Program-made: the position numbers and the translations under genes
Part shown: piece after piece, positions 52,691-61,372 of the stretch
Layout of the letters: each line of letters starts with the position of its first letter
Numbering within the stretch: position 1 is the first letter of the stretch
The notes under the pieces: generated by a model
Told to the model about the DNA's origin: nothing
The model's database searches: none
The model's input: the letters and a program-made list of their open reading frames with translations, nothing else
Origin: JAIBBD01 sp041390685
GTDB taxonomy: Bacteria > Chloroflexota > Dehalococcoidia > UBA2979
Reading direction: 5' to 3'
DNA: 64,000 nt
Assembly: GCA_041390685.1 (NCBI GenBank)
Contig: JAWKPL010000001.1
Coordinates: forward strand, 2,170,001-2,234,000

Positions 52691-53014
52691 TCAGGAGTAC
52701 GGAGAGTAAGCGCGCGTCCTGACCACCTCGCCGGTGGCGTACTCCTCGTGGCGGTCGCCGCCCCAGAAGACGGCCTGCGCGTGTGTGTCGGGGTCCTCGT
52801 ACACGGTGTCGATGCGGAAGAGGCGCCCATCGAAGGGGACGGTGGCCTGCCACTCGTCGCCGTCGTCGGAGGTCATGGGGACGCCGACGATGTCGCCGGC
52901 GGCGCCTGTGTAGAACATGGCGACCATGTGCAACAGTGGCCACCCGGTGGGGTTGAGCATCTGCTCGAAGCCGGCGGGCAGGGCGGGGTCGTGCTCGTAG
53001 TCCACGTGCTGCAC
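52691..53014 (-). CDS. Small hypothetical protein
   Basis: 107 aa, GTG at 53014 (or GTG at 53005, better spaced from GAGGAAG). Acidic, beta-rich, no signal or helix; ends YSPYS. No family recognised. It could be a lipocalin- or nitrobindin-like small protein, but this is only an impression. Confidence 0.5.
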   Translation of the reverse strand: MQHVDYEHDPALPAGFEQMLNPTGWPLLHMVAMFYTGAAGDIVGVPMTSDDGDEWQATVPFDGRLFRIDTVYEDPDTHAQAVFWGGDRHEEYATGEVVRTRAYSPYS

Positions 53015-53074
53015 CTTCCTCGGGCGGTCCGGTTACGCGTCCGAGGATACGGGGTGTGAGCGAGAGGAGATGAC

Positions 53075-53098
53075 GAGGCCCGGGCGGACCCGGGCCTC
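53075..53098 (-). terminator. 10-bp perfect hairpin after the second binding-protein gene
   Basis: GAGGCCCGGG/CCCGGGCCTC with a CGGA loop, 20 nt past the stop of the minus-strand gene. No U-tract follows. Confidence 0.65.
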
Positions 53099-53118
53099 GT
53101 GGCGATCCTCGAACAGGT

Positions 53119-54915
53119 CTACTTGTCGACCCACATGTAGCGGACGAGGTTCTGGATGTCGAGGTAGTGCTGGCCGGAGCCGATACCGCGGCCGGTGCGC
53201 AGGCCTCGGACCCAGGGCTGCTGGATCGAGACGCTCTGACCGGTGGGCTTATCGACGCGGTAGACCTGGTCGAAGACTTTGTTCCAGACCTTCTGTGCCA
53301 GCTCTTTACGGGCAGCCGGGTTGAGCTCGACCGCATGCTGCTCCGCCCATGCGTCGATCTCGGCGTCGTGGATGCGGTAGCGGTTGCCGGACGAGGTCGA
53401 GTGATGCAGACCGAAGACGTAGTGCTGCGCCGTGGGGTTGAAGGCAAGCCAGCCGTCGTAGGCCTGCGCGCTGCCCTTCCTGGTCGTCCACTGGGAGTTG
53501 AACTCGGAGTACTCGACGCTGGTGGCCTTGAGCTGGATGCCGGCGGCGCGCATCTGGTCGACGAGCACCTCGTTCTGGCGGCGGTTCGCTTCCGGCGTGT
53601 AGTTGTAATAGATCATCTCGAAGCCGAAGTTCTCTTGCCCGGCGGCGCTCAGGAGTTGCTTCGCCTCGGCGGGGTCGTATCGCCACCACTTGCCGAGGCG
53701 GCCGGACTCGACGGTCGGCTCCTCGTCCCAGAAGAAGCGGTAGTCGACGACGGGAATGACGCGTCCGAACGGCCCGTAAATCAGGGTCGAGAGGGTGTCC
53801 CGGTCGACGCCGAGGGAGACGGCCCGCCGGAGACGCTCATCCGCCCACAGGGGCAGCTCGTTGTTGAACGCGATGGAGAACGTGCCGCCGAAGAGGGGCG
53901 ATGCGTAGTACTGGGCGTCCGGATTCGTCGAGAGCAGCGAGTCGAGGTCGGCCTCGGTGGCCGCGGAGACGCCCCAGTCCACCTGGCCGACTCGGAAGGC
54001 GGCGAGGCCGGCGGACGCGTCGAGCATGTACGGCAGCTCGAAGCGGTCGATCAGCGTGGGGCCCTGCCAGTAGTCCGGGTTGCGGACCATGCTGCCGCCG
54101 GTGCCGGCCTGCCACTTCTCGAGGATCATCGGACCGGTGCCGATGGCACGGGTCTTGATGCTGCCGTCGTCGACGATCTCTTTCGGGTGGATCGTCGTGT
54201 AGGCAGTGCTGAGCGGGAAGATGAAGTCCGGCTGAGGGCGCTTGAGCTTGATCACGAGCGTCTTCGTGTCCGGGGTCGTCATCGAGTCGACCTCGGTGAA
54301 GTACTGCTGATGCACACCCTCCGACTTGTAGCGGTTCAGAGCGAAGCGGGCATCCTCGGCAACGAACGCGCGTCCGTTGAGGGGCGCGATGTTCTGCCAC
54401 TTCACGTTGGTCTGGAGCTGGAAGGTGTGTGTGAGACCGTCCGGGCTGCTTTCCCAGCGTGCCGCGAGGCCGGGCTCGAGCTGGTTGATCTTGAGCGGGT
54501 CGGCGTCGGCCTTGCCATAGACATTGATCAGGCGGTCGTATGCGCCATTGGCGGCGGTGAGGGTGCCACCGGCCGCTGACAGCGTGGGGTCGAGCTGGCC
54601 CGGATCGAAGGTGTAGCGCTGGGTGATGGTGCCGCCCGACTTCGGAGCCGTGGACGGCTCAGGGAACTGGTACGGGACCTGGCGGCCGGTCGTGGTGGTG
54701 ATGCCCTCGAAGGCGGCGCCTGCCGCAGTGCCGGTTGCGCCGGGCGATGGCGAGGCGCCTCCCGGTTCGTCCTCGTCGTCACTCCCACAGCCGATGAGCG
54801 CGGCAGCGGCAACGCCCGCACCCGCGAGCGTGGCGCCTCGCACGAAGGCGCGGCGGCCGACGCGAGCGTCGCGTCCTCCGAAGAGCGTCGCTCTGACATC
54901 ACGGTTGTCCAACAC
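53119..54915 (-). CDS. ABC-transporter family-5 substrate-binding Tat lipoprotein (orphan, paralogue of the 36-kb gene)
   Basis: 598 aa from the GTG at 54915, which has GAGGAGGG 5 nt upstream. Twin-Arg motif (GRRAFVRG) and lipobox AALIGC. SBP_bac_5 fold with the opening KSGGTITQRYTFDPGQLDPT. It shares the C-terminal (W/L).DK ending and overall layout with the 36-kb homologue. No permease or ATPase genes adjoin, so it must use a distant transporter or act alone. Confidence 0.9.
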   Translation of the reverse strand: MLDNRDVRATLFGGRDARVGRRAFVRGATLAGAGVAAAALIGCGSDDEDEPGGASPSPGATGTAAGAAFEGITTTTGRQVPYQFPEPSTAPKSGGTITQRYTFDPGQLDPTLSAAGGTLTAANGAYDRLINVYGKADADPLKINQLEPGLAARWESSPDGLTHTFQLQTNVKWQNIAPLNGRAFVAEDARFALNRYKSEGVHQQYFTEVDSMTTPDTKTLVIKLKRPQPDFIFPLSTAYTTIHPKEIVDDGSIKTRAIGTGPMILEKWQAGTGGSMVRNPDYWQGPTLIDRFELPYMLDASAGLAAFRVGQVDWGVSAATEADLDSLLSTNPDAQYYASPLFGGTFSIAFNNELPLWADERLRRAVSLGVDRDTLSTLIYGPFGRVIPVVDYRFFWDEEPTVESGRLGKWWRYDPAEAKQLLSAAGQENFGFEMIYYNYTPEANRRQNEVLVDQMRAAGIQLKATSVEYSEFNSQWTTRKGSAQAYDGWLAFNPTAQHYVFGLHHSTSSGNRYRIHDAEIDAWAEQHAVELNPAARKELAQKVWNKVFDQVYRVDKPTGQSVSIQQPWVRGLRTGRGIGSGQHYLDIQNLVRYMWVDK

Positions 54916-55039
54916 GGTATCCCTCCTCGTGAGGCGTACCTCAACGGTGGCCGCAGCCGGCGACCTCGGAGGAAGAATATAACGGATGATTGAAGCGTAA
55001 TTGTGATGCCGATGACGAGTGCGTGTCGGCGATCCGGGT

Positions 55040-55396
55040 CTACCTCGATGCGCGACGGCGAGTAGCGGTGCGCGCGATGCCGAGCAGCAGCGTTGCCGTC
55101 CCCACGAACGCGAGGGGCAGCAGGGCGTCATGATGGACGGCCGCGATGCCGGCGTTGCCAGTACGAGGCGGATAGATCGTGCGCTCGGCGGGCAGCGAGA
55201 CCGGATTATCGTTGAGGTCGACGAAGCTCCCCGTGTTGCCCAGCGACTTCTGCGCCGTTGTCCCAGCGGTCGACGACTGCGTGTCGACCCCGGGGTTCGG
55301 GGGTGTCGTGTCGGAAAGGACGACAGCTCCCAGTACCGTCAGGCCGGCCACCGCGGCAGCTGTGGATGCGACCAGAAGGACAAGGCGACGCCGCAT
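55040..55396 (-). CDS. Second PPRTG-tailed exported protein
   Basis: 118 aa from the ATG at 55396 (GAGGAG upstream). Signal/anchor helix at about 6-27, a Ser/Thr/Asn-rich exposed part, then ERTIYPPRTG with PPRTG at 76-80, a spacer, a membrane helix (about 91-108) and a basic RTATRRRASR tail. The same sorting-like layout as the 177-aa protein at 30.8 kb. It may be a small wall- or membrane-displayed protein. No neighbouring sortase. Confidence 0.7.
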   Translation of the reverse strand: MRRRLVLLVASTAAAVAGLTVLGAVVLSDTTPPNPGVDTQSSTAGTTAQKSLGNTGSFVDLNDNPVSLPAERTIYPPRTGNAGIAAVHHDALLPLAFVGTATLLLGIARTATRRRASR

Positions 55397-55532
55397 GGTG
55401 CTCCTCGCCAGGCTCGGCCGCCACCGCGGTGGGACGTGGCGTTCCGTACCAGTAGTAATAGCAGATCGGCGAAGGAGTTTGGGCGGCGGACCCGATGCCT
55501 TCCGCGATAGAGCCGGGCAGCAAGCGGTCGCG

Positions 55533-56465
55533 TCAGGGCAACGTGAAGCGCGCAAGCACGGGTGCGTGGTCGGGTCGGACCGCATCGCGTCGAGACTGCG
55601 TGTCCTCGGAGATGGAGCGGATGCCGTCGACGATGGCGTCGGCCTGACGGAGCTGTCGCAGCAGATCCTGACTCAGGAGGACGTGGTCGATGAGTTCGGG
55701 CTCGCCTCGGAAGGTGCGGCTGAACGCGTGCTTTCGAGGCAGCCAGTCCGCGAGGTTATTGAGGCGGACGGCGTCGCCCTGGTCGGGCCGCAGCATGTCC
55801 GCATCGGGCGGACCCTGCAGGAGGGCGGTCGTGATCGCGCCTGCCTCGTCGTTGAAGTCTCCGGCGAGGACGGTCGGCAGCGGCTCGGCGAGCATGATTG
55901 CGTTGAGGTGGACGCGGAGGGCGACGGACTCGGCGGTCCGGCGGAGGAGCGCGAATCCAGCGCCACGGGCTCGTTCATGCTCATCCAGCGGGAAACGCCG
56001 TCCATCCGGATACGACAGGAGCTTCGACTTGAAGTGTGCAGTGACGATGCGGAGCGGCCGTCCATGGACGTCGACGACGGCATGGAGGGCGCCGCGGCCC
56101 ATGGATCTGACGGTCGACTCGTCGGCGGTGGGGATGCGTGGCAGGGCGTCCTCGGTGAACGCGATGAGCTGCCGGACGTCGCGCAGCGGGAACCGAGCGA
56201 GGATGGCGACGCGAATGCCGCGGTTGTCAGGACGTTCGGAGATTGCCTGATGCGGGTACCGCCCGCCGAGGGCGTGCTGGAGATCGCCGAGACATGAGAC
56301 GTGGCCGATCTCCTGTAGTGCGATGACGTCCGGGCCGGCCTCGGTGACGGTCTTCGCGAGGTGACGCAGTTTGCGGCGGTAGACCGCCTCGGTAGTGGGG
56401 CCGGAGGCAGAACCTGGCGGAAAGAGGTTCTCCACGTTCCAGGTCATGACCGTGCAGTCAGGCAC
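55533..56465 (-). CDS. Endonuclease/exonuclease/phosphatase-family hydrolase
   Basis: 310 aa. EEP fold: MTWNVENLF, IALQEIGHV (Glu), VTAHFKSK, AGDFNDE (Asp, Asn) and PDHAPVLARF (Asp-His). No signal peptide, so it is cytosolic. It may cut DNA, RNA or a phospho-compound; the family is broad. Confidence 0.9.
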   Translation of the reverse strand: MPDCTVMTWNVENLFPPGSASGPTTEAVYRRKLRHLAKTVTEAGPDVIALQEIGHVSCLGDLQHALGGRYPHQAISERPDNRGIRVAILARFPLRDVRQLIAFTEDALPRIPTADESTVRSMGRGALHAVVDVHGRPLRIVTAHFKSKLLSYPDGRRFPLDEHERARGAGFALLRRTAESVALRVHLNAIMLAEPLPTVLAGDFNDEAGAITTALLQGPPDADMLRPDQGDAVRLNNLADWLPRKHAFSRTFRGEPELIDHVLLSQDLLRQLRQADAIVDGIRSISEDTQSRRDAVRPDHAPVLARFTLP

Positions 56466-56538
56466 AGGCAGCCTCCCTCAAGGTCGTCAGGAGCGGCCTC
56501 ATCGTACTCGAAGGGGAGGGGCGCCGGAGCGGATGGCG

Positions 56539-57054
56539 TCAGGCGCGGCGCTGACGTTGAGAGATGAACCAACCTCCGCCCGCGAGGACGGCGATCAGTA
56601 CCACTCCAAGGCCGATGAACAGGGCGACGTTCGAGCCGCCTCCGTCGCCATCCTCGGCGCCGTCCGCCGTTGCTCCTCCGCCCGCGGCGGCGGTGAGGGA
56701 GTAGCCGGTCGCGACGCTGCCCGTCGGGATGCCGCCCGACTCCCAGGTGGCAGCGGGGGATGACGTGGCTTCGACGCCGTCGAGCTTGAAGGTAATCGCG
56801 TCACCGGCTTCGGGGTTGCATGGAGCCTCGACGGGGACCTGGATCACCCACTCGCCTTCCTCCGAGGCTGTGGTGGAGCCGCACGAGACACCGCCGATGA
56901 GTACCTCGACGGTCTGGCCGGACTCGAGGCCGCCGCCGTACAGCACGGCTGGGAGGAACTGCGCGTCCGCGGCACGGACAGCAGCGAAGGAGGCGACGAT
57001 CGAAAGGGCGAGTGCGGCGGCGAGGACGCGCCGGCGGAGGTCAGTCGGGTGCAT
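56539..57054 (-). CDS. Exported C-terminally anchored small protein
   Basis: 171 aa from the ATG at 57054 (GAGGAGGA upstream). Signal peptide (about 8-30), a beta-rich extracellular domain with two Cys, a Gly/Asp-rich spacer, one C-terminal membrane helix (about 143-162) and a short basic RQRRA tail. Unlike the two PPRTG proteins it has no such motif. Unknown. Confidence 0.6.
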   Translation of the reverse strand: MHPTDLRRRVLAAALALSIVASFAAVRAADAQFLPAVLYGGGLESGQTVEVLIGGVSCGSTTASEEGEWVIQVPVEAPCNPEAGDAITFKLDGVEATSSPAATWESGGIPTGSVATGYSLTAAAGGGATADGAEDGDGGGSNVALFIGLGVVLIAVLAGGGWFISQRQRRA

Positions 57055-57291
57055 GGAGTCCTCCTCGGGGGCGTCTTCGACGCCGGGACTGGCGGGGCGG
57101 CGCTGCCGGACTATTGTGCACGGCGCCAGCACTGGCGTCGTGACGTATCACGATCGTGGCGGGTAGGAGGCCGCGGGACTCGGGGGAGCGGGATGCATGG
57201 CTCTGATAGGGGGCGGAGTCTGGGCTGCGGCGGCTGCAAGCGGTCAATCCGTACGCTCGCTCTCGGAGTGGAAGAAGGAAGGGTCAACACC

Positions 57292-57786
57292 GTGGCGAGG
57301 GTTGAGAAGAACATCGAAGTGGCGGTGCCGGTCCGGACTGCGTACAACCAGTGGACGCAGTTCGAGGAGTTTCCGCGGTTCATGGAGGGTGTCAAGGAAG
57401 TCCGACAGATGGACGACCGGCATCTGCACTGGCGGGCGGAGATCGGCGGCCGCGAGGAAGAATGGGACGCGGAGATCCAGGAGCAGGTGCCCGATCAGAA
57501 GGTCATCTGGCGCAACACCTCCGGGCGTACGAACGCGGGGATGGTGATGTTCGACCAGTTGTCGGCCGACCGGACGCGCGTGCACCTGGAGATGAGCTAC
57601 GAGCCTGAAGGAGCCGTCGAGAGCGTGGGCGACACGCTGGGGTTCGTTTCGCGACGCGTCGAGGGCGACCTCGAGCGCTTCGAGGAGTTCATCGAGTCGC
57701 GTGGCGCCGAGACGGGCGCCTGGCGGGACGAGATCGAGAACCCGGATGCACCAGGTGGCCACACGCGTGGCAGCATGACGAGCTGA
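57292..57786 (+). CDS. SRPBCC/START-fold protein (polyketide-cyclase/dehydrase family)
   Basis: 164 aa from the GTG at 57292 (GGAAGGG 8 nt upstream). Helix-grip fold with the family opening EVAVPVRTAYNQWTQFEEFP and the block RFMEGVKEVRQMDDRHLHWR. Likely binds a hydrophobic ligand; members include COQ10-like and cyclase proteins. The upstream in-frame stretch is not family-like. Confidence 0.83.
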   Translation: MARVEKNIEVAVPVRTAYNQWTQFEEFPRFMEGVKEVRQMDDRHLHWRAEIGGREEEWDAEIQEQVPDQKVIWRNTSGRTNAGMVMFDQLSADRTRVHLEMSYEPEGAVESVGDTLGFVSRRVEGDLERFEEFIESRGAETGAWRDEIENPDAPGGHTRGSMTS

Positions 57787-57810
57787 TCGAAGCTCGGTCA
57801 TGATGCTGGG

Positions 57811-57833
57811 GGCCCGTGCGGACAGCGCGGGCC
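57811..57833. terminator. Hairpin between convergent genes
   Basis: GGCCCGTGC/GCGCGGGCC (one G-T pair) with a GGACA loop, then TCTGTCGTTT on the plus strand, a weak T-tract. Confidence 0.65.
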
Positions 57834-57842
57834 TCTGTCGTT

Positions 57843-58781
57843 TCAGCGGTACCGGGTGGTCATCGCCTCGTAGGCCATGTAGGTGAGTTGCTGGCCGAGG
57901 GGGATGTCGTCGTACTCGCTGGCGACGCCTTCGGAAAGGAAGGTGATCGCGTAGGCCCGCTCGCCGTCGCGAGCGTCGAAGCGGACGATGGCGACATCGT
58001 TATCGACATAACCGGTGCTTGCGGGCAGGAAGCCGTTCTTGTGGCTGACGAGTGCGGGCGTGACGGCCGTGAGGTAGTTCAGACCCGGCTTGACCTGTGT
58101 CATGTGGTAGAGGAGGAACTCCCGCCACGACGGCTCGGGAATGGCCTCGTGGCGCCAGAGGGCGGTGAGGGCGGCGTTCATGGCATCCGCCGTGACCCAG
58201 TTGTCCGGGTTGATGCCGATGCTCTCACTGTAGGCGGGCGGGTGGTCAAGGATGACGCCCGACAGGCCGAGATCCTCGCGTGCGTACGCCTCGACGCGAC
58301 GCACACCGTCGACGACGTCTCCGTCGCCAATGAGGCGGTAGAGTTCACGCGCGGTGTGGGGGTTGCTGCTCCAGATGGTGGCCGCGATGAGAGACTCGAC
58401 GGCGTCCTGCGGGTAGCGGGCGCCCCACACGTCCCGAACGGAATGCAGCAGGGCGAAGAGGTTGATCACGCATCCGGAGAGCTGTAAGCGGTCACCGTTG
58501 ACGCTGACGGTCTCGCCCGTCTGGAGGTCGGTGACGGCCACGGCGTAGCGACCGGGGGCCCAGTACGCGTCGATCGCAGCGGCCATGCGGTCGCGCAGCA
58601 GGAGCAGGTCCGCGGCAGGTGGCGGTGCGGGTTCACGCTCGACGGGAGCGGCGGGGCTGGTCGCCGGGATGACGGGCGCAGTGCGGGCGGAGGCGTCGAT
58701 ATGGGGGGCGATCAGCGCCAGCAGGAGCGCACTCGCGAGGGCGAGGGCGACGGCGGCGGCGCGTGGGATGGCGAGGCGCAC
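57843..58781 (-). CDS. Exported beta-lactamase-fold protein lacking the SxxK active site
   Basis: 312 aa. A signal peptide (about 9-30) and Pro-rich linker precede a class-A beta-lactamase-like domain. The segment LSGCVINLFALLHSV holds Cys104 and Asn107 where the serine and lysine of SxxK should be. An SN motif follows in IWSSNPHTAREL, and HKNG replaces the KTG box. So it is unlikely to act as a penicillin hydrolase; it may bind a ligand or work as a different hydrolase. Confidence 0.78.
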   Translation of the reverse strand: MRLAIPRAAAVALALASALLLALIAPHIDASARTAPVIPATSPAAPVEREPAPPPAADLLLLRDRMAAAIDAYWAPGRYAVAVTDLQTGETVSVNGDRLQLSGCVINLFALLHSVRDVWGARYPQDAVESLIAATIWSSNPHTARELYRLIGDGDVVDGVRRVEAYAREDLGLSGVILDHPPAYSESIGINPDNWVTADAMNAALTALWRHEAIPEPSWREFLLYHMTQVKPGLNYLTAVTPALVSHKNGFLPASTGYVDNDVAIVRFDARDGERAYAITFLSEGVASEYDDIPLGQQLTYMAYEAMTTRYR

Positions 58782-58845
58782 GAGCGTCGGTACCCTCCTC
58801 GCGAATGGTCACGCGCCCTGGGGCCGACACGTGCATGCCTGGATA

Positions 58846-58921
58846 TGGTGCCGAGGGCCAGAATCGAACTGGCGACACCGCGATTTTCAGTCGCGTGCTC
58901 TACCAACTGAGCTACCTCGGC
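58846..58921 (-). tRNA. tRNA-Phe (anticodon GAA)
   Basis: Acceptor GCCGAGG/CCTCGGC, anticodon loop CTGAAAA (GAA), T-arm CCAG-TTCGATT-CTGG, encoded CCA. Confidence 0.95.
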
Positions 58922-58977
58922 ACGTTGGCTGAGTGCAGGTGTGGATGATACGACGAGGCAGCGGAGCGGGCCAGCCG

Positions 58978-60807
58978 CTACCAGGAGCCGCCGCCGCCAC
59001 CGCCTCCACCGCCGCCGGAGGAGCCACCGCTGAACCCACTTCCGCCCGACCCGCCCGGCGTGGAGGCGAGGGTGCCCGAGGTCGTAGTGGAGAAGCCGGA
59101 CATCGCGTTGCCGAGCATGACGGCGTTGAACGGCCTCGATGACGAGTACCAGTCAGGGGGTTCGAGGGCGAGGTCCGCGAACGCCTCGGCCCACTTGTCG
59201 ACGGAGCCGAACACCACGGCAAAGGGCAAGTACTCGTAGAATAGGTTCGCCTTCTCGGCGAACTCGGAGCGCCGGGTCTCTGCGGTCTCGATGTATTGAC
59301 GGAAGCCGAGCACACGTCGAAGGGCGGCGGTGCCCTTCGCGGTGCGCCTCGGCATGCGGCTATGGAGTGCCAGCAGCGAGAGCGAACCGAGAGCGAGCGG
59401 AATGGGCACGATCCCGAACGTTGTCCACGCCGCGGTCGCGGCGATGATTGCACCGGACACGACCAGAGCGCCGATGGAGATAGCGAGCCAACGACCGCGT
59501 GTCGAGTCTGGGCGGCGGTTGAACCAGCCCCGGGACACGGCGTCGGCGTAGAGCTGCTCCTGGACGCGGGCGAGGTCCGTGTGGAACTTGCGCTTCAGGG
59601 AGGAGAGCGTCACCTCATCGCCGTCCTCGAACAGGCTGTTGCGGAGCGTGCTCTCGTACGGCAGCAGGCCCCGCCTGTCGGCGGGAGGGTCAGGCAGGCG
59701 GACGAACCGCCAGTCGGACTTTCCGAACCACCAGGTCTTGTCGATCTCCTCGATGCGGAGGTAGCCGCGCGCGGCGAGGTCGACGATGGTGGCCGACACG
59801 TCGAGCGGATGGGCGACTTCGTCGAGGAGTGTGCCGATCTGTCCCGGCCGCAGGTCTTCCGGGGGTGTGAACTCGATGGCGTACGCGCCGCCCTCGAAGA
59901 GCGGGACACGCTGTTGACTGGTACCGCCGAAGACGACTTCGACGGGGGAGCCCCGCCAGCGCCGGTCGCGGCCCACGAGCCACACCAGGCGGACGATGCC
60001 TGCGAGGACGACCGCGAGGAGGCCGAGCGCGAGGCCGATCCGGAGCGGATCGACGGTGAAGGCGTGCTGGAACGTCCACCGACGTTCCAGGATCGGCTGA
60101 GGGTCCGGCACCATGCCCTTCGGGAAGCCAACGACCACCGTAAGTCCTTCGTACGGGCTGAGCTCGCCGTTGGTGAAGTCCACCTGCGCGCCGTCGATGG
60201 TGGCGCTGGCACAGCGGAGCGAGGAGCCACGGGGGCCCTCGAAGCAGCCGACCTGCACCTCGTCGGGAGCGAGGGCGGCGGGCAGGTGGACGGTGACCGA
60301 GGGGTTGAAGATTGTGGCGGACCAGTCGGCGCCGATCGCGTTCCAGTACAGTTCGTCGTGGTCGGTGAAGCCATTCAGGCCGCCCTCGATACGGTACTCG
60401 ATGCGGTAGGTGTGCTGGCCTGTGATCGTCCTGTCCTCGTCACCGATGCGGATGCGGGTCTTGCCGCCCTCGATGCCTTCGACCCTGTACTGGGCAGGCG
60501 TCCCCGCAGAGGCGGTGACGGAGAGGACCTTCATCGGGTAGCGGCGGTCGAATTCGCCGTCGTAGCGGAGCCTGGTCGGCACGTCGCGGAAGATCCCGTG
60601 GCGCTCCTGGGAGCCGAAGTCGTAGGCGATGTCCTCGGTGATGATGAGGTCGCCGTCCGCTTCGATGCGGAGGTCGACATGGTAGGAGTCGATCTTCTCG
60701 ACGCCGGCCTGGGCGCGGGCGGGCGGTGGCGCCATAGTGACCGCCAGCGCCGCGAGCAGTGCAAGGACTGTGGCGCCGAGAGGGAGGAGGGAACGGGTGG
60801 GGCGCAT
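58978..60807 (-). CDS. DUF2207 membrane protein with Gly/Ser-rich end
   Basis: 609 aa from the ATG at 60807 (GAGAGGA upstream). Signal peptide, an extracytoplasmic beta domain (about 30-240), a membrane helix near 255-285, a cytosolic winged-helix-like part (TIVDLAARGYLRIEEI), two more helices, and the Gly/Ser run and final Trp typical of DUF2207 proteins. Function unknown; often linked to envelope stress. Confidence 0.9.
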   Translation of the reverse strand: MRPTRSLLPLGATVLALLAALAVTMAPPPARAQAGVEKIDSYHVDLRIEADGDLIITEDIAYDFGSQERHGIFRDVPTRLRYDGEFDRRYPMKVLSVTASAGTPAQYRVEGIEGGKTRIRIGDEDRTITGQHTYRIEYRIEGGLNGFTDHDELYWNAIGADWSATIFNPSVTVHLPAALAPDEVQVGCFEGPRGSSLRCASATIDGAQVDFTNGELSPYEGLTVVVGFPKGMVPDPQPILERRWTFQHAFTVDPLRIGLALGLLAVVLAGIVRLVWLVGRDRRWRGSPVEVVFGGTSQQRVPLFEGGAYAIEFTPPEDLRPGQIGTLLDEVAHPLDVSATIVDLAARGYLRIEEIDKTWWFGKSDWRFVRLPDPPADRRGLLPYESTLRNSLFEDGDEVTLSSLKRKFHTDLARVQEQLYADAVSRGWFNRRPDSTRGRWLAISIGALVVSGAIIAATAAWTTFGIVPIPLALGSLSLLALHSRMPRRTAKGTAALRRVLGFRQYIETAETRRSEFAEKANLFYEYLPFAVVFGSVDKWAEAFADLALEPPDWYSSSRPFNAVMLGNAMSGFSTTTSGTLASTPGGSGGSGFSGGSSGGGGGGGGGGSW

Positions 60808-60905
60808 GGTCGTCCTCTCTGGGCCGGAGCATTGGGTATGATGCCGCATCCAGATGCGGGCTGCGACGGCCCGTCGCGCGTTGGAGGCGGGTGGGGAGCA
60901 GAGGC

Positions 60906-61358
60906 GTGACAGACCACCGGGCCGAGTTGACCGGGCACTACCGCGCGATGCGTCAGGAGTTGCTCGACGCGATCGACGGACTGAGCGATGAGCAATTGCT
61001 CGACCCTTCGCTGGATGGGTGGTCAGTGAGGGACCATCTCGTGCATCTCGCGATGTGGGATGAGATCCGCGCGAGCGAAGTGGCGCGCATCTCCGCGGGA
61101 TACGAGTCGGCCTGGCGCATGACGGAGGAGGATGACGCCACGTTCAACGCGATCGGCCATCGGAGCCGATCGGTCATGCCGGTCGCACAGGCACGCTGGG
61201 AGCTGGACACGAGCCATCAGCGGCTCATCGAGGCGATCGAAGGGGCTACGCCGCGCGCCCTCGACGCGTCGCTGTACGGTGAAGCGGGTTTACGCAGTCG
61301 GCATGGGGCGGAACACGCCTCCTGGATCCGGCGGTGGCGAGCGGAGCACGGCTGGTAG
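60906..61358 (+). CDS. DinB-family (mycothiol/bacillithiol-dependent-type) protein
   Basis: 150 aa from the GTG at 60906 (GGGGAG upstream). Four-helix bundle with the opening LTGHYRAMRQELLDAIDGLS, and DHLVHLAMWDEIRASEV with the metal-site His. A second His lies near the end (HGAEHASWIRRW). Such proteins may be thiol-transferases or inducible damage proteins. Divergent from the DUF2207 gene. Confidence 0.82.
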   Translation: MTDHRAELTGHYRAMRQELLDAIDGLSDEQLLDPSLDGWSVRDHLVHLAMWDEIRASEVARISAGYESAWRMTEEDDATFNAIGHRSRSVMPVAQARWELDTSHQRLIEAIEGATPRALDASLYGEAGLRSRHGAEHASWIRRWRAEHGW

Positions 61359-61372
61359 CCCCCGAGAGATGG

